The position numbers and the translations under genes were made by a program. The notes below the pieces were generated by a model. That model was not told the DNA's origin and made no database searches. It saw nothing but the letters and a program-made list of their open reading frames with translations. Source: Saprospiraceae bacterium (GTDB lineage Bacteria; Bacteroidota; Bacteroidia; Chitinophagales; Saprospiraceae). Taken from it: a stretch of DNA of 64,000 nucleotides. The stretch spans positions 44,674 to 108,673 of the forward strand of contig JAHDHL010000017.1 in the NCBI GenBank assembly GCA_020631355.1, read 5' to 3'. Below, in pieces: positions 1-9,352 of the stretch; position 1 is the stretch's first letter, and every line of letters begins with the position of its first letter.

Positions 1-612
1 ATATTCAGATTCCTATTTCTAAAGGGGTGGTCACTTCGGTTACATCCTTTTTATAACAAGATGAAATCATTGCTCAAGGTCAATGAAATCCTTATTAATG
101 AGGTGCTTGCCAAGAATAATAACCGGATTTTCTTGGATTCGTCCAAGCCGATACAGCAAGCAATGTACCTTTCTATGTTAGAAAAATTTGACTTCTATGT
201 CATTAATCTAACAAGGGATCCCAGAGCACAGATCGTATCTGCATTGAAGTACAATAAATGGAGTATTTCCGATGCCCTTAAGTATTGGCTAAGGGAAATG
301 GATAAGAATGAAAGCATATTCTCCAGTTGGAACGGGCTGAATAAGTTGGATGTGAAGTATGAGGAGTTTTGTAGGAATCCCAAGGAAAAAATTAAGGAGA
401 TTTATGATTTCATAGGGCTTGATTTTAATGAGGTTTCTATTCTTCCGTCAAGCAAGGAAGAACAGCATATCATGGGGAATAAATCCGTAATGCTGGGAAG
501 TATAGACGAGATTTCCGAACGTAAGGATTGGTTGGGGAAACTCACAGAGGAAGATTTTCAGCATATTACCAATGGCACAAAAAGATATAGCCATCTGTAC
601 ACCAAAGTGTAA
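1..612 (+). CDS. Sulfotransferase family protein (5' end outside window)
   Basis: The reading frame is open from the first base, so the N-terminus with the 5'-phosphosulfate loop lies upstream of the window. The visible part contains FLDSSKP and the segment INLTRDPRAQIVSALK, which resembles the 3'-phosphate-binding Arg/Ser region of PAPS-dependent sulfotransferases. The C-terminal YEEFCRNPKEKIKEIYDFIG stretch is also typical of the family. It would transfer sulfate from PAPS to a glycan or other acceptor in the cytoplasm. It sits 9 bp before a GT2 gene in the polysaccharide locus, which suggests a role in sulfating that polymer. The acceptor is unknown. Confidence 0.8.
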   Translation: MFRFLFLKGWSLRLHPFYNKMKSLLKVNEILINEVLAKNNNRIFLDSSKPIQQAMYLSMLEKFDFYVINLTRDPRAQIVSALKYNKWSISDALKYWLREMDKNESIFSSWNGLNKLDVKYEEFCRNPKEKIKEIYDFIGLDFNEVSILPSSKEEQHIMGNKSVMLGSIDEISERKDWLGKLTEEDFQHITNGTKRYSHLYTKV

Positions 613-621
613 CTGACATTT

Positions 622-1626
622 ATGAGGGTAGGACAAAATCCAGAGAAATCAAAAGAAATATTACTCGAACACAAACAGCATCGAGTAATCATTCCCATTT
701 TTATTCCTAATGAGGAGGGGTTTCATGCCAATGCATTGGAAGTATTCAGATTGAATCTCGAATCCCTTATATCAACCATTGGAGATGAAACGAATATTAC
801 CGTTATCAACAACGATTCTATTCCTAAGGTCAATGCATTCCTCCAACCATATCTGGAATCGGGAAAGATAGACCGCTATGTGGTAAATAGGGAGAATAGG
901 GGCAAGGCAGAAGTCGTATTGGCTGCAGCAAGGAGTTCATGGGAAGAATTCATCACTGTTGCGGATGCTGATATCCTGTTCTATGACGGATGGGTGGGGA
1001 AAGTAGCCGAAGCATTTCATGCTTTCCCAAAAGCAGGGGTCGTAGCACTCCTGACATTCCCTGATTCGGTCAATCGGGCAACAACATCCGTATTGTTTGA
1101 TAATTTTTTCAGAGGAGCCATCAAAGCGGGAAGAATCGTCAAGGAAGAAGAATTGAAACGTTCCTATCAGTCCATAGGCCTTTCAGGTTCGGAGAGAGAG
1201 TCCAAGGCTTTGGAATCAAAAAGGTTATACCTCGTTAATGATGGTGAGAAATATCTAATTGGAGCGAATCATGCAGTTGCCACCTACCGCAGGGAAGTTT
1301 TCTTTTATGATATTGAAACCAAGGTGAAGTACCCTTTCAGAAGGAAAGCGAAATTGATAAAGAACTTTATGGATATTCCTTCTGATAAATGTGGATTTTG
1401 GCGAATATCCTTTCCTCAGTCCTATGCCTATCATATGGGGAATTCTATTCTTGATTGGTACGATGAGAAAATTAGGGTATCCCAATCCAATATGCCAAGG
1501 GAAAAAGCCCTTTTTCCAAAGACAAAACCTAAACGTAGCATTACACGAATCCTGCCCTACGGCTGGATTAGTAAGTATGTTATGTATGGGTTCAAATTCT
1601 ATGAAAAACGCTATTCCAAAAAATAG
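622..1626 (+). CDS. Glycosyltransferase family 2
   Basis: This 334-residue protein has a GT-A type beginning: a VIIPIFIPNEEGFH strand, an FRLNLESLISTIG helix and ITVINNDS, followed by FITVADADILFYDGWV. The DAD stretch is the expected metal/nucleotide-sugar-binding DXD motif. It should transfer a sugar from a nucleotide donor onto a lipid-linked or growing glycan. It lies 9 bp after the sulfotransferase and 3 bp before the flippase gene, so it is cotranscribed. Donor and acceptor cannot be read from the sequence. The first 14 or so residues are poorly conserved in character, so the exact start is slightly uncertain. Confidence 0.82.
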   Translation: MRVGQNPEKSKEILLEHKQHRVIIPIFIPNEEGFHANALEVFRLNLESLISTIGDETNITVINNDSIPKVNAFLQPYLESGKIDRYVVNRENRGKAEVVLAAARSSWEEFITVADADILFYDGWVGKVAEAFHAFPKAGVVALLTFPDSVNRATTSVLFDNFFRGAIKAGRIVKEEELKRSYQSIGLSGSERESKALESKRLYLVNDGEKYLIGANHAVATYRREVFFYDIETKVKYPFRRKAKLIKNFMDIPSDKCGFWRISFPQSYAYHMGNSILDWYDEKIRVSQSNMPREKALFPKTKPKRSITRILPYGWISKYVMYGFKFYEKRYSKK

Positions 1627-1629
1627 GTA

Positions 1630-3063
1630 TTGGATAATAATAAGATAAAGAGTGGGGTGATTTGGACGATACTGGGGCGTTATAGCAACCAGTTCATGTC
1701 CTTGTTCCTAGGGATTTTTCTTGCCAGATTATTGTCTCCGGAGGATTACGGTATCATCGGAATGGTTGTGATATTCATTTCTATAGGGGATGTTTTTACA
1801 AAGTCTGGTTTAGGATTGGCGCTTATCCAAAGGAAGAATATCAGTCAGACTGATTTGAGTACGGTATTCTGGATGAATATGATATTGGGAGCAGTGATAG
1901 CCATTGCATTATTCGCCTCAAATGGTATCATAGCTGACTTTTATAATGAGCCTAGATTGAGGGATGTCGTAAAGGCCTATTCCATTACATTCATTGTTAG
2001 TGCCCTCATCATTACACAATACATACAACTCCGTCGTGATTTGAAATTTAGGGAAGTGGAGACAATTGATATCGTAGGCACTCTCGGAGGAGGTATAGTA
2101 GGGCTTGTTTGTGCATTGAATGGATTGAGTTATTGGAGCATAGTGGCCCAGCAATTATCCAATAGGTTCTTCAGATTGGCAACTTGCTTTTATTACAACA
2201 GATGGTTGCCATCTTTCGAATTCAGTAAGGATTCGCTTAGGAGTTTGGCGGGATTCAGTATCTATGCCTTATTGATAAAGGTACTTCGTATTACAGTCAA
2301 TAAACTGGATGTAGCCATCACGGGTAAGATAGCGAATACTGAAATTACAGGTCTGTATTCCAAGGCCCAATTCTTGGCCAACCTACCCAGTACCACATTC
2401 GTTAAAGCACTCCAAAAAGCTTCATTTCCAATCCTGACGAAACAACAGGATGACAGGGATGCTATGAAAAAGACATATCGGAAGATGATTCTCCTGAGTG
2501 TTTTCGTAATCTATCCCGCTTTATTTTTCCTTTGGAATTATGCGGAACTGGTTATAGGAATCCTGCTAGGGGATCAATGGTTGGGCGTAGTACCTTACCT
2601 GAAACTATTCTGTTTTGTAGTCATATTCTATCCCTATAATGAATTAGCTATTAATGTCCTTATGGCAAAGGGCAAGGCAAGGAATAGTTTCGGAATAGAG
2701 TTACTCATCCGTTCGGTCTTACTGATATCCTTACTCATAGGGATGTATTACGGAGGAGTATTAGGACTAATTTACGCCAAGATAGCAATCGGTGTTTTTT
2801 CCTTTTTCATTTCCACTGCAATCATCAGCAATGATGCACATTACCGAGCGATGGAACAGATCAAGGACTTATTCATTGTTAGCATTCCATTCATATGTTC
2901 CTCAGTCATGATTTTGGTTATGGATTATTATTTGGGTATCAATGATTTTCTTGAAATTGCGATATACGGTTGTTTGTTCTTAGCCATTTCCATAATCAGT
3001 GGGAATGAGATTATGAAAATAGCCCTAGGATACGCATCCGGAATGTTGAAGAAAATAAGATGA
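1630..3063 (+). CDS. wzx: Oligosaccharide flippase (Wzx-like, MOP superfamily)
   Basis: A 477-residue polytopic membrane protein with about 12-14 hydrophobic segments. The N-terminal pattern SGVIWTILGRYSNQ followed by LARLLSPEDYGIIGMV is characteristic of WzxC-like polysaccharide exporters. It would flip undecaprenyl-linked repeat units across the inner membrane. Translation begins at TTG (1630), three bases after the preceding stop; the next in-frame ATG would remove the conserved first segment. A Wzy-like polymerase lies two genes downstream, which supports a Wzx/Wzy pathway. Confidence 0.9.
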   Translation: MDNNKIKSGVIWTILGRYSNQFMSLFLGIFLARLLSPEDYGIIGMVVIFISIGDVFTKSGLGLALIQRKNISQTDLSTVFWMNMILGAVIAIALFASNGIIADFYNEPRLRDVVKAYSITFIVSALIITQYIQLRRDLKFREVETIDIVGTLGGGIVGLVCALNGLSYWSIVAQQLSNRFFRLATCFYYNRWLPSFEFSKDSLRSLAGFSIYALLIKVLRITVNKLDVAITGKIANTEITGLYSKAQFLANLPSTTFVKALQKASFPILTKQQDDRDAMKKTYRKMILLSVFVIYPALFFLWNYAELVIGILLGDQWLGVVPYLKLFCFVVIFYPYNELAINVLMAKGKARNSFGIELLIRSVLLISLLIGMYYGGVLGLIYAKIAIGVFSFFISTAIISNDAHYRAMEQIKDLFIVSIPFICSSVMILVMDYYLGINDFLEIAIYGCLFLAISIISGNEIMKIALGYASGMLKKIR

Positions 3064-3118
3064 CATTCATAATATGGCTCATCTTTTCTAGTTCTACGAA
3101 TTAGTATAATATAGTAGT

Positions 3119-4291
3119 ATGAAAATTTGTATTGTTTCTTGTTACTTACCACCCAAAAAGGGAGGTTCCGCAGAAGTGATGGGGAACTTGATTCGGTATA
3201 TGTCAACCGAGGATGTGGTCGTCTTCGGAGAATTGGATGAAAAGGAAAGAAAACAATGTGAGGCATCACTCAAGTGTAATGTATATGCTTTTTGGTCTGA
3301 TTTCAACCTGGGAGGCAGAGGGAAAAGATTTTTTATACTGTTCCGTTGGATGATGGTACCCCTCATGATGATGAGAATGGCCCAGGTCATCAGAAAGGAA
3401 AAACCGGATGCCATACTTGGGGTGTATCCTGACAACCTTTATTGCTTTGCGGCTGAAAGAATTGCCAGAAGATTCAAGATTCCATTTTATTCCTATTTCC
3501 ATAATACCTATGTGGAGAATAGGGATGGGTTTAATAAATACATTGGAGAGAAAATCCAAAAAAGAATATTCGAAAATTCCAATACTGTTTTTGTAATGAG
3601 TGATGGAATGAAACGATTCTACGAAAAGCATTACAAGAATACCCGCTTTGCTTCCTTGACCCATACCCTGAACCCCAGTTTGCTATTGCCCGAGGATTAC
3701 CAGTACACTGCAACCCAAAAGCAGAAATACAGCATGGTAATCACAGGTAATATCAACGCTTCCAATGTAGAGGGAACCAAACGTTTCATCGAGGCAATAA
3801 AGGATTCGGATCGTTTTGAATTGAATATATATACCCATGTGCCTTATCTCATGCTAATGAATAGGGGACTATCCTTTCCCAAGGAATGGCATAAGGGGTA
3901 TATACCTGATGGGGAATATTTCAGTACCATAAGAAGTTATGATATTATCGTTTTGGTACATGGATTTACTGGAGCATATTCGGAGGTCGAATACGAAACG
4001 ATATTCCCCACCCGAACCATTCCTTATCTATTAAGTGGTAAGCCCTTGTTCGTACATGCTCCACCAAAGAGCTTCCTTGCATCATTTGTAAGAGAGAACG
4101 AATGTGGTATTCTTGTGGATGAGGCCTCCCACGAAGCAGTCCTGAAAGGACTGGATCAATTGACCAACCCCGATGTATCCGAAAGAATGGTCAGAAATGG
4201 ACAAGAAACAGTGAAGAAATTCCATCCGGAGGTAGTGTCGTCAGGTTTTCTTGATATCGTTCGGTCTCAAAACGAAAGTGCAGTAGTATAA
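3119..4291 (+). CDS. Glycosyltransferase, GT-B fold (GT4-like)
   Basis: This 390-residue protein opens with KICIVSCYLPPKKGGSAEVMGNLIRYM, the typical first strand and glycine-rich turn of GT4 enzymes. The C-terminal half contains the Rossmann-like segment SMVITGNINASNVEGTKRFIEAI and a PYLLSGKPLFVHAPPKS region where the donor nucleotide-sugar would bind. The classical E-x7-E motif is weak, so this is a divergent member. It lies between the flippase and polymerase genes, with 3 bp to the latter. It is inferred to add one sugar of the repeat unit; donor unknown. Confidence 0.78.
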   Translation: MKICIVSCYLPPKKGGSAEVMGNLIRYMSTEDVVVFGELDEKERKQCEASLKCNVYAFWSDFNLGGRGKRFFILFRWMMVPLMMMRMAQVIRKEKPDAILGVYPDNLYCFAAERIARRFKIPFYSYFHNTYVENRDGFNKYIGEKIQKRIFENSNTVFVMSDGMKRFYEKHYKNTRFASLTHTLNPSLLLPEDYQYTATQKQKYSMVITGNINASNVEGTKRFIEAIKDSDRFELNIYTHVPYLMLMNRGLSFPKEWHKGYIPDGEYFSTIRSYDIIVLVHGFTGAYSEVEYETIFPTRTIPYLLSGKPLFVHAPPKSFLASFVRENECGILVDEASHEAVLKGLDQLTNPDVSERMVRNGQETVKKFHPEVVSSGFLDIVRSQNESAVV

Positions 4292-4294
4292 CTG

Positions 4295-5545
4295 ATGAAA
4301 ACAGCATTCAGGCTATTATTATATGCTTATGTTTTCCTGTTCTGTTTTGAAACCATTACAGACTTTGTAGGGATTGACACCCCCTTGAAACCATTCCGTC
4401 TAGTAGGATATTTACTGGCCCTATTGGGAGGTGTACAGATACTATTAAAGTATCGAAAATTCAGGCGAGAGGATGTAGTGGATAGCTTTTTGGCTATTAT
4501 CTTCCTTTGGGGAATCATATTGACAACCATATTGATTATCCCTGGTTGGACGAATATCTACCTCTTTGCCAACTATGTGACCCAAGCGATACCCCTTTAT
4601 ATCGTATATATCGCGATGAAGAAAATACCCCTTGATATCAAGGAGTATTATCGCTGGATGAATATTCTTACCGTTGGGGTTCTTATCAATGCGGCATTCA
4701 TGAATTTCATGTATTACTACATTGGTTGGTATAGTAGATTATCGGGCTTTTTTGATAATGCCAATTTTGCCGGAGTTACGATAGGAGTTTCCATGGTATA
4801 TATCCTACACCTCATCTTAAAGGAACGGAATATCCTGAGTCTGGTTAATGTTTTGCGTGCAGGCATATTCGCATTCCTATTCATGGCCCTTTTGACTACG
4901 GGCTCAAGGGCAGCGACCATAATGCCGCTCTTTTCGATATTCTTGTACTTATTCATATTCTCGAATATGAGGGTACGGATTGCATCGAGCATTATCCTCG
5001 GAGGAGTCCTTTTATTCTATTCGAATAAGATATATAATTCCATCTATGGAGAATCAGACGAGATGAAAATCGTAGCCATAGAACGGATATCCAAGATGGG
5101 GAGTCAGGACAAGGTAGAGGACGAGGATAGGGTCATCGTATGGCAAGCAGGACTTATGGCAGGCCAAGAATCCTTATTCATGGGGGTGGGTATCTCCCAA
5201 TTCCAAGCCCATTTTTCCAGATGGGTTTATAAGATTAGGTCTGATTTCCACAATGATTCCCTTTCGTTGCACAGTACTTACTTTGAGATCTTGATCGAGT
5301 ATGGTTTCATCCCATTCATACTCTTTATGATTTACGTCTACTTCCTGTTGATGAAAGGAGTCCGGATGTTTTATAATACAAGAGGGGATTACATGAAGAA
5401 AACCAGATCCCTGCAACTTGTCATACTGATTACGCTGCTGACCTACTTTTTGGTTGCTGCTTTCTTCCTGAGTCCGGTAACTTGGTTCTTACTGGCAGCC
5501 AATACGAAGAAGAATTATATTTTGGATGAGTCAGCCATCAGCTAA
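4295..5545 (+). CDS. O-antigen polymerase/ligase family membrane protein (Wzy-like)
   Basis: A 416-residue protein made of about ten to eleven hydrophobic helices. It has the hallmarks of the Wzy_C/O-antigen ligase family: the segment GFFDNANFAGVTIGVSMVYIL, an LLTTGSRAATIMP stretch, and a long periplasmic loop (about residues 250-325) ending in FHNDSLSLHSTYFEILIEYGFIPF. That His-containing loop is the usual catalytic region. It would polymerise flipped repeat units in the periplasm. It lies near the Wzx-like gene. Polymerase versus ligase cannot be separated by sequence alone; the locus context favours polymerase. Confidence 0.82.
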   Translation: MKTAFRLLLYAYVFLFCFETITDFVGIDTPLKPFRLVGYLLALLGGVQILLKYRKFRREDVVDSFLAIIFLWGIILTTILIIPGWTNIYLFANYVTQAIPLYIVYIAMKKIPLDIKEYYRWMNILTVGVLINAAFMNFMYYYIGWYSRLSGFFDNANFAGVTIGVSMVYILHLILKERNILSLVNVLRAGIFAFLFMALLTTGSRAATIMPLFSIFLYLFIFSNMRVRIASSIILGGVLLFYSNKIYNSIYGESDEMKIVAIERISKMGSQDKVEDEDRVIVWQAGLMAGQESLFMGVGISQFQAHFSRWVYKIRSDFHNDSLSLHSTYFEILIEYGFIPFILFMIYVYFLLMKGVRMFYNTRGDYMKKTRSLQLVILITLLTYFLVAAFFLSPVTWFLLAANTKKNYILDESAIS

Positions 5546-5623
5546 GAAGTGGTATTTATTATGAAAATCATTCTTTTAGGAAATATTCTAAGTTGTAATA
5601 GAAAAGCTAACGGATAAGAAACT

Positions 5624-7543
5624 ATGTGTGGAATTTGTGGTATAGCAGGACAAAATATCCAAGGTGGTGACAAGAAAGCCATCGTTGGTAGGATGAATCA
5701 GGCAATGAGCCATAGAGGACCCGATGAAACAGGATCATTTGATGATGGTTTCTGCTCATTGGCCATGTCTAGGTTGTCCATCATAGACCTTGGGTCAGGA
5801 ACCCAACCCATTTTTAATGAATCCGGGGATATCTGTGTGTTCCAGAACGGAGAAATATACAACTACAAGGACTTACAGGAAGAATTAAGGGCCAAGGGGC
5901 ATCACCTTCAGACGCAATCCGATACAGAAGTCATCGTACACATGTATGAGGAGAAGCAGGAGGATGTAAGTAAGTACATAGAGGGTATGTTCGCATTCTG
6001 TGTATATGATAAGCCCAAGGGACAAATTCTGATATCAAGGGACCGTTTCGGTGAAAAGCCACTTTACTATTATTATAAGAATGGTGTACTGGCCTTCTCC
6101 AGTGAGCTCAAGTCATTACTGGAAAGTAAGTGCTTTACACCAACACTGGATCAGTCCATTCTACCATACTATCTTGCGGTGGGTTATGTTCCCGAACCCC
6201 ATACCCTGATTCAGGATGTCAGGATTCTACCACCCGGACATCAGATGGTTTTTGATGGTAAGGAACTCAGGATAAGCCAATATTTTGGTGTGACCTACGA
6301 ACCTGATTATGATATCAAGACCAATCAGGATGCAAAAGAAGTCATAATGCCCGCCTTGGAAAAGGCATTCAAGAGACAAATGGTGAGTGATGTGCCCATT
6401 GGTGCATTTTTGTCGGGAGGGATAGATTCGAGTATTTCTGTAAATCTCGTTCAGAAATTTTCGGAAAAAACATTGAATACATTCACAGTCAAGTTCAATT
6501 CTGATGGTTACGACGAATCTCCCATCGCACGGGAAGTAGCAAAGAGAGTAGGTACCAACCATACGGAAATTAATATCCCTGATAATAGTTTCAATGAAGA
6601 TTTATTCTGGAAAATACTGGACCATGTGGGACATCCATTCCCGGATTCATCAGCCATTCCAACCTATCTCATTACAAAAAAGATCAGGGAGTATGTGACC
6701 GTTGCCATATCCGGTGATGGTGGCGATGAAATGTTTGGAGGCTATCACACTTTCCTTTATTATGAGAAAATTCTCAAAATGAAGAAAATGGCCCAACCTT
6801 TCAGAGGCTTGGAATTGGCAGAGGTACCATTGAAATTACTGAGAAAGCTCCCGTTCTTGTCCAGTAGTGATAAACTCAGGCAAGTGCTAAAAGGAATAGA
6901 TTATTCCAAGCATAATCATAATGTAATTCCACTCATGCTGAACCTGATGTTCGATTTGCATGAATTGGACCATTTGTTGGTTTCCGGGAAAGCATATACT
7001 GATCCCGCTTACTATACATCCTACACGAATACCGTGGATGAAATAGATGGTAGTGACCTCCATAAGATCATGTATTATCGTATAAAACACAATCTGGCCA
7101 ATGATATGTTGGTCAAGGTGGATAGGATGAGTATGGCCAACTCCCTAGAAGTGAGAGCACCATATTTGGATGTGGAAGTATACAGAGCTATACGGAAACT
7201 CCCCGAACAATTCTTTATCAAGAATGGAGTAACGAAGTATATATTAAGGGAAATCTTCAAGGATGATTTGCCTGAAAGTGTATTCAATCATCCCAAGAAA
7301 GGATTCTCTATTCCCTTACATGATTATTTCAATAATGATTTTGAAGCACTCATCAGAAGTGTGGTCAACAAGGATAATCCTCTGAGTTCTCTGTTCAACA
7401 TGAATTTTGTCCAACAGGTCATCCAAGATGGACTTTCCATTAAGAGTAATAACTCCAATATGAGTGTATTCAAGGGAAGCCATAGATTATGGACGCTTTT
7501 GGTCTTGTTCGCATGGGTGAAACGATTCAATATTCGGGTTTGA
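5624..7543 (+). CDS. asnB: Asparagine synthase (glutamine-hydrolysing) type amidotransferase
   Basis: A 639-residue protein starting MCGICGIAG, where Cys2 becomes the N-terminal nucleophile of the class II glutamine amidotransferase domain (about residues 1-190, with MSHRGPDETG and GEIYNY). The synthase domain follows, with the ATP-pyrophosphatase loop FLSGGIDSSIS and the SGDGGDEMFGGY motif. The family makes asparagine, or aminates a carboxyl group. Inside a polysaccharide locus such genes often amidate uronic or aminosugar acids, but that substrate is an inference. It lies 78 bp after the polymerase gene and ahead of an acetyltransferase. Confidence 0.9.
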   Translation: MCGICGIAGQNIQGGDKKAIVGRMNQAMSHRGPDETGSFDDGFCSLAMSRLSIIDLGSGTQPIFNESGDICVFQNGEIYNYKDLQEELRAKGHHLQTQSDTEVIVHMYEEKQEDVSKYIEGMFAFCVYDKPKGQILISRDRFGEKPLYYYYKNGVLAFSSELKSLLESKCFTPTLDQSILPYYLAVGYVPEPHTLIQDVRILPPGHQMVFDGKELRISQYFGVTYEPDYDIKTNQDAKEVIMPALEKAFKRQMVSDVPIGAFLSGGIDSSISVNLVQKFSEKTLNTFTVKFNSDGYDESPIAREVAKRVGTNHTEINIPDNSFNEDLFWKILDHVGHPFPDSSAIPTYLITKKIREYVTVAISGDGGDEMFGGYHTFLYYEKILKMKKMAQPFRGLELAEVPLKLLRKLPFLSSSDKLRQVLKGIDYSKHNHNVIPLMLNLMFDLHELDHLLVSGKAYTDPAYYTSYTNTVDEIDGSDLHKIMYYRIKHNLANDMLVKVDRMSMANSLEVRAPYLDVEVYRAIRKLPEQFFIKNGVTKYILREIFKDDLPESVFNHPKKGFSIPLHDYFNNDFEALIRSVVNKDNPLSSLFNMNFVQQVIQDGLSIKSNNSNMSVFKGSHRLWTLLVLFAWVKRFNIRV

Positions 7544-7598
7544 GATAATATGCTGTACTCCGATATGGATCCAACAAATAATATTAAATAATTAGGAT

Positions 7599-8051
7599 AT
7601 GAATCTGGCTAAATTCCAACGTTTGGCGCATAAGGTATACAAGAAAAATATTCCCCTACTGCCAACCCTGATATACTATATTCAGTTCTTTTTGTTCAAT
7701 AGCTCCATCCCTCCCGCAGTCAAGATAGGGAAAGGGTCCAAGTTTGCCTATGGAGGAATAGGTTGTGTCATTAATAAGAAAGCAACGATTGGTCAGAATT
7801 GTATGATTGGACAAGGAATAACCATAGGGGGTAGGGGTAAGAAATCCCCAGGGAGAGCAGTGATTGAGGATTATGTCTACATAGGAGCAGGAGCAAGGAT
7901 ATTGGGTTCTGTGAAATTGGGAGAGTATAGTATCATAGCGCCTAATGCTGTGGTGATAAAGGATGTGGAACCCTTTTCTGTAGTAGGAGGAATACCCGCC
8001 AAGGTACTGAGGGCGAATTTGACAAAAGAAGAATATTTTGATATGGTGTGA
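7599..8051 (+). CDS. Serine acetyltransferase-like hexapeptide-repeat acyltransferase
   Basis: A 150-residue protein with a short N-terminal helix and a left-handed beta-helix of hexapeptide repeats (VKIGKGSKFAYGG, ATIGQNCMIGQGITIGG, VIEDYVYIGAGARILG, GEYSIIAPNAVV), ending VVGGIPAKVLR. This is the CysE/WcaB-like group found in exopolysaccharide loci, which acetylates sugars with acetyl-CoA. It lacks the long N-terminal domain of housekeeping CysE. It lies between the asnB-type gene and a GT4 gene, so glycan O-acetylation is the likely role; the acceptor is not known. Confidence 0.85.
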   Translation: MNLAKFQRLAHKVYKKNIPLLPTLIYYIQFFLFNSSIPPAVKIGKGSKFAYGGIGCVINKKATIGQNCMIGQGITIGGRGKKSPGRAVIEDYVYIGAGARILGSVKLGEYSIIAPNAVVIKDVEPFSVVGGIPAKVLRANLTKEEYFDMV

Positions 8052-8081
8052 TGCATTCTAAATGTATCCATTGATGAGATA

Positions 8082-9218
8082 ATGAATAGTTCAATTAATA
8101 AGAAAGTAGGTGTGGTCTTCGTCGGAGGATTCGCAAAGGATATCAATAAGATAGAAGGGGGACAGGTATTCGCATGTACGACACTTGTCAATAGTGCCCT
8201 GAAAGAAAGTGTGGATTGGACTTTGGTTGATACCACTGCAAATATGCAATTGGAAAGAAGTTTCTTTTCAAGACTCAAGGCTGCATGTTCAAGGATATTT
8301 ACATTCACTAAGGCAATCAATAAAAAGGATAGGCAGATTGCATTGGTTTTTACCTCTTTCGGATTCAGCTTGGTTGAGAAAGGTATAATGGTTGCGATAG
8401 CCAAGACAGCAGGTAAAAAGACCATACTGTGTCCTAGGTCAGGCATCATTATGAAAGAAGCCGAAAAAAAACCGAGAACTAAGAATTGGTTGAAAACCAT
8501 ATTGGGTAAAACAGATGTTCTGTTGTGTCAGAGTGAATTCTGGAAAAGTTATTACCAATCTGTTCTACCCTCAAAGAAAGCATCGGATTTCAGAGTGAGA
8601 TACAACTGGATAGATGTGGAGACTTATGTGAATAACAATCCTGAACCGGACTATACCAGAAAGCAGGAGGTATCCATATTATTCATAGGAAGAATAGATG
8701 ACAACAAAGGAATTTTCGATATCATTGAGGCAGCTAGGATATTGCATGCCAGAAAATTGAGATTCCAATTTAGGATAGGAGGAACAGGTCCCAAAAAAGA
8801 TGAGGCCCTAGCCCTAATCAAGGAATATGGGCTCGCCAATCACTTCGAATTTTTAGGTTTTGTGGATAAGCCCAGAAAATTAGAAGAACTCAGGCAATCT
8901 GATATTTATATACTGACCTCATATTTTGAGGGTTACCCCAATGCCCTCATCGAAGGAATGGCATCAGGAGTAGCCTGTGTATCTACCCAAGTGGGATCTG
9001 TGAATGACATTATAGAACATGAGCGGAACGGATTATCATTCCTGCCAGGGGATTATGAAACTTTTGCCAATCATTTAGAGCGCTTGATAGTTGACGAATC
9101 ACTAAGGGAACAAATGGGACAGGCAGCAAGAAAAGATACCCTGTCCCTTAATGCATTGGATCACGCGGTAAGGGATTTTGAGCAGTTGTTCAAGGAGCTC
9201 GCAACACCGAATGCCTAA
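8082..9218 (+). CDS. Glycosyltransferase family 4
   Basis: This 378-residue GT-B enzyme has a clear donor-binding half. It shows SILFIGRIDDNKGIFDIIEAARIL, then FRIGGTGPKKDEALALI, and then the E-x7-E region FEGYPNALIEGMASGVACVS. These are standard for retaining GT4 enzymes. The N-terminal half, KVGVVFVGGFAKDINKIEGGQVFA, is the acceptor domain. It belongs to the forward biosynthetic block, 30 bp after the acetyltransferase gene. Sugar specificity cannot be assigned from sequence alone. Confidence 0.88.
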   Translation: MNSSINKKVGVVFVGGFAKDINKIEGGQVFACTTLVNSALKESVDWTLVDTTANMQLERSFFSRLKAACSRIFTFTKAINKKDRQIALVFTSFGFSLVEKGIMVAIAKTAGKKTILCPRSGIIMKEAEKKPRTKNWLKTILGKTDVLLCQSEFWKSYYQSVLPSKKASDFRVRYNWIDVETYVNNNPEPDYTRKQEVSILFIGRIDDNKGIFDIIEAARILHARKLRFQFRIGGTGPKKDEALALIKEYGLANHFEFLGFVDKPRKLEELRQSDIYILTSYFEGYPNALIEGMASGVACVSTQVGSVNDIIEHERNGLSFLPGDYETFANHLERLIVDESLREQMGQAARKDTLSLNALDHAVRDFEQLFKELATPNA

Positions 9219-9263
9219 TGGCCCCTAGCATAATGAATACCCAAAACATCAACCCCAAGGATT

Positions 9264-9271
9264 CACTTTTG
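9264..9271 (+). promoter_or_regulatory. Possible -7 promoter element before wecB
   Basis: CACTTTTG matches seven of eight positions of the Bacteroidota -7 element TAnnTTTG. It lies in the 134 bp gap ahead of wecB, the widest gap in the forward polysaccharide block, about 80 bp before the start codon. No convincing -33 TTTG was seen, so this is a weak candidate for an internal promoter. Confidence 0.3.
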
Positions 9272-9352
9272 CATCAAATAATGGACAGGTAGGGAGAACA
9301 TAACCCTCTCCTCCGCCAACTGAATACATAATAATTAAATCTACCCACTGTT

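Noticed and set aside
5561..5617. An 18-residue forward frame (MKIILLGNILSCNRKANG) between the polymerase and asnB genes
   Set aside because: It is too short to support, with no signal or conservation visible. It could be a leader peptide or a gene remnant.
7877..8500. Reverse-strand open frame of 207 codons across the acetyltransferase and GT4 genes
   Set aside because: It is antisense to two clear genes, including their diagnostic motifs, and has no family resemblance.
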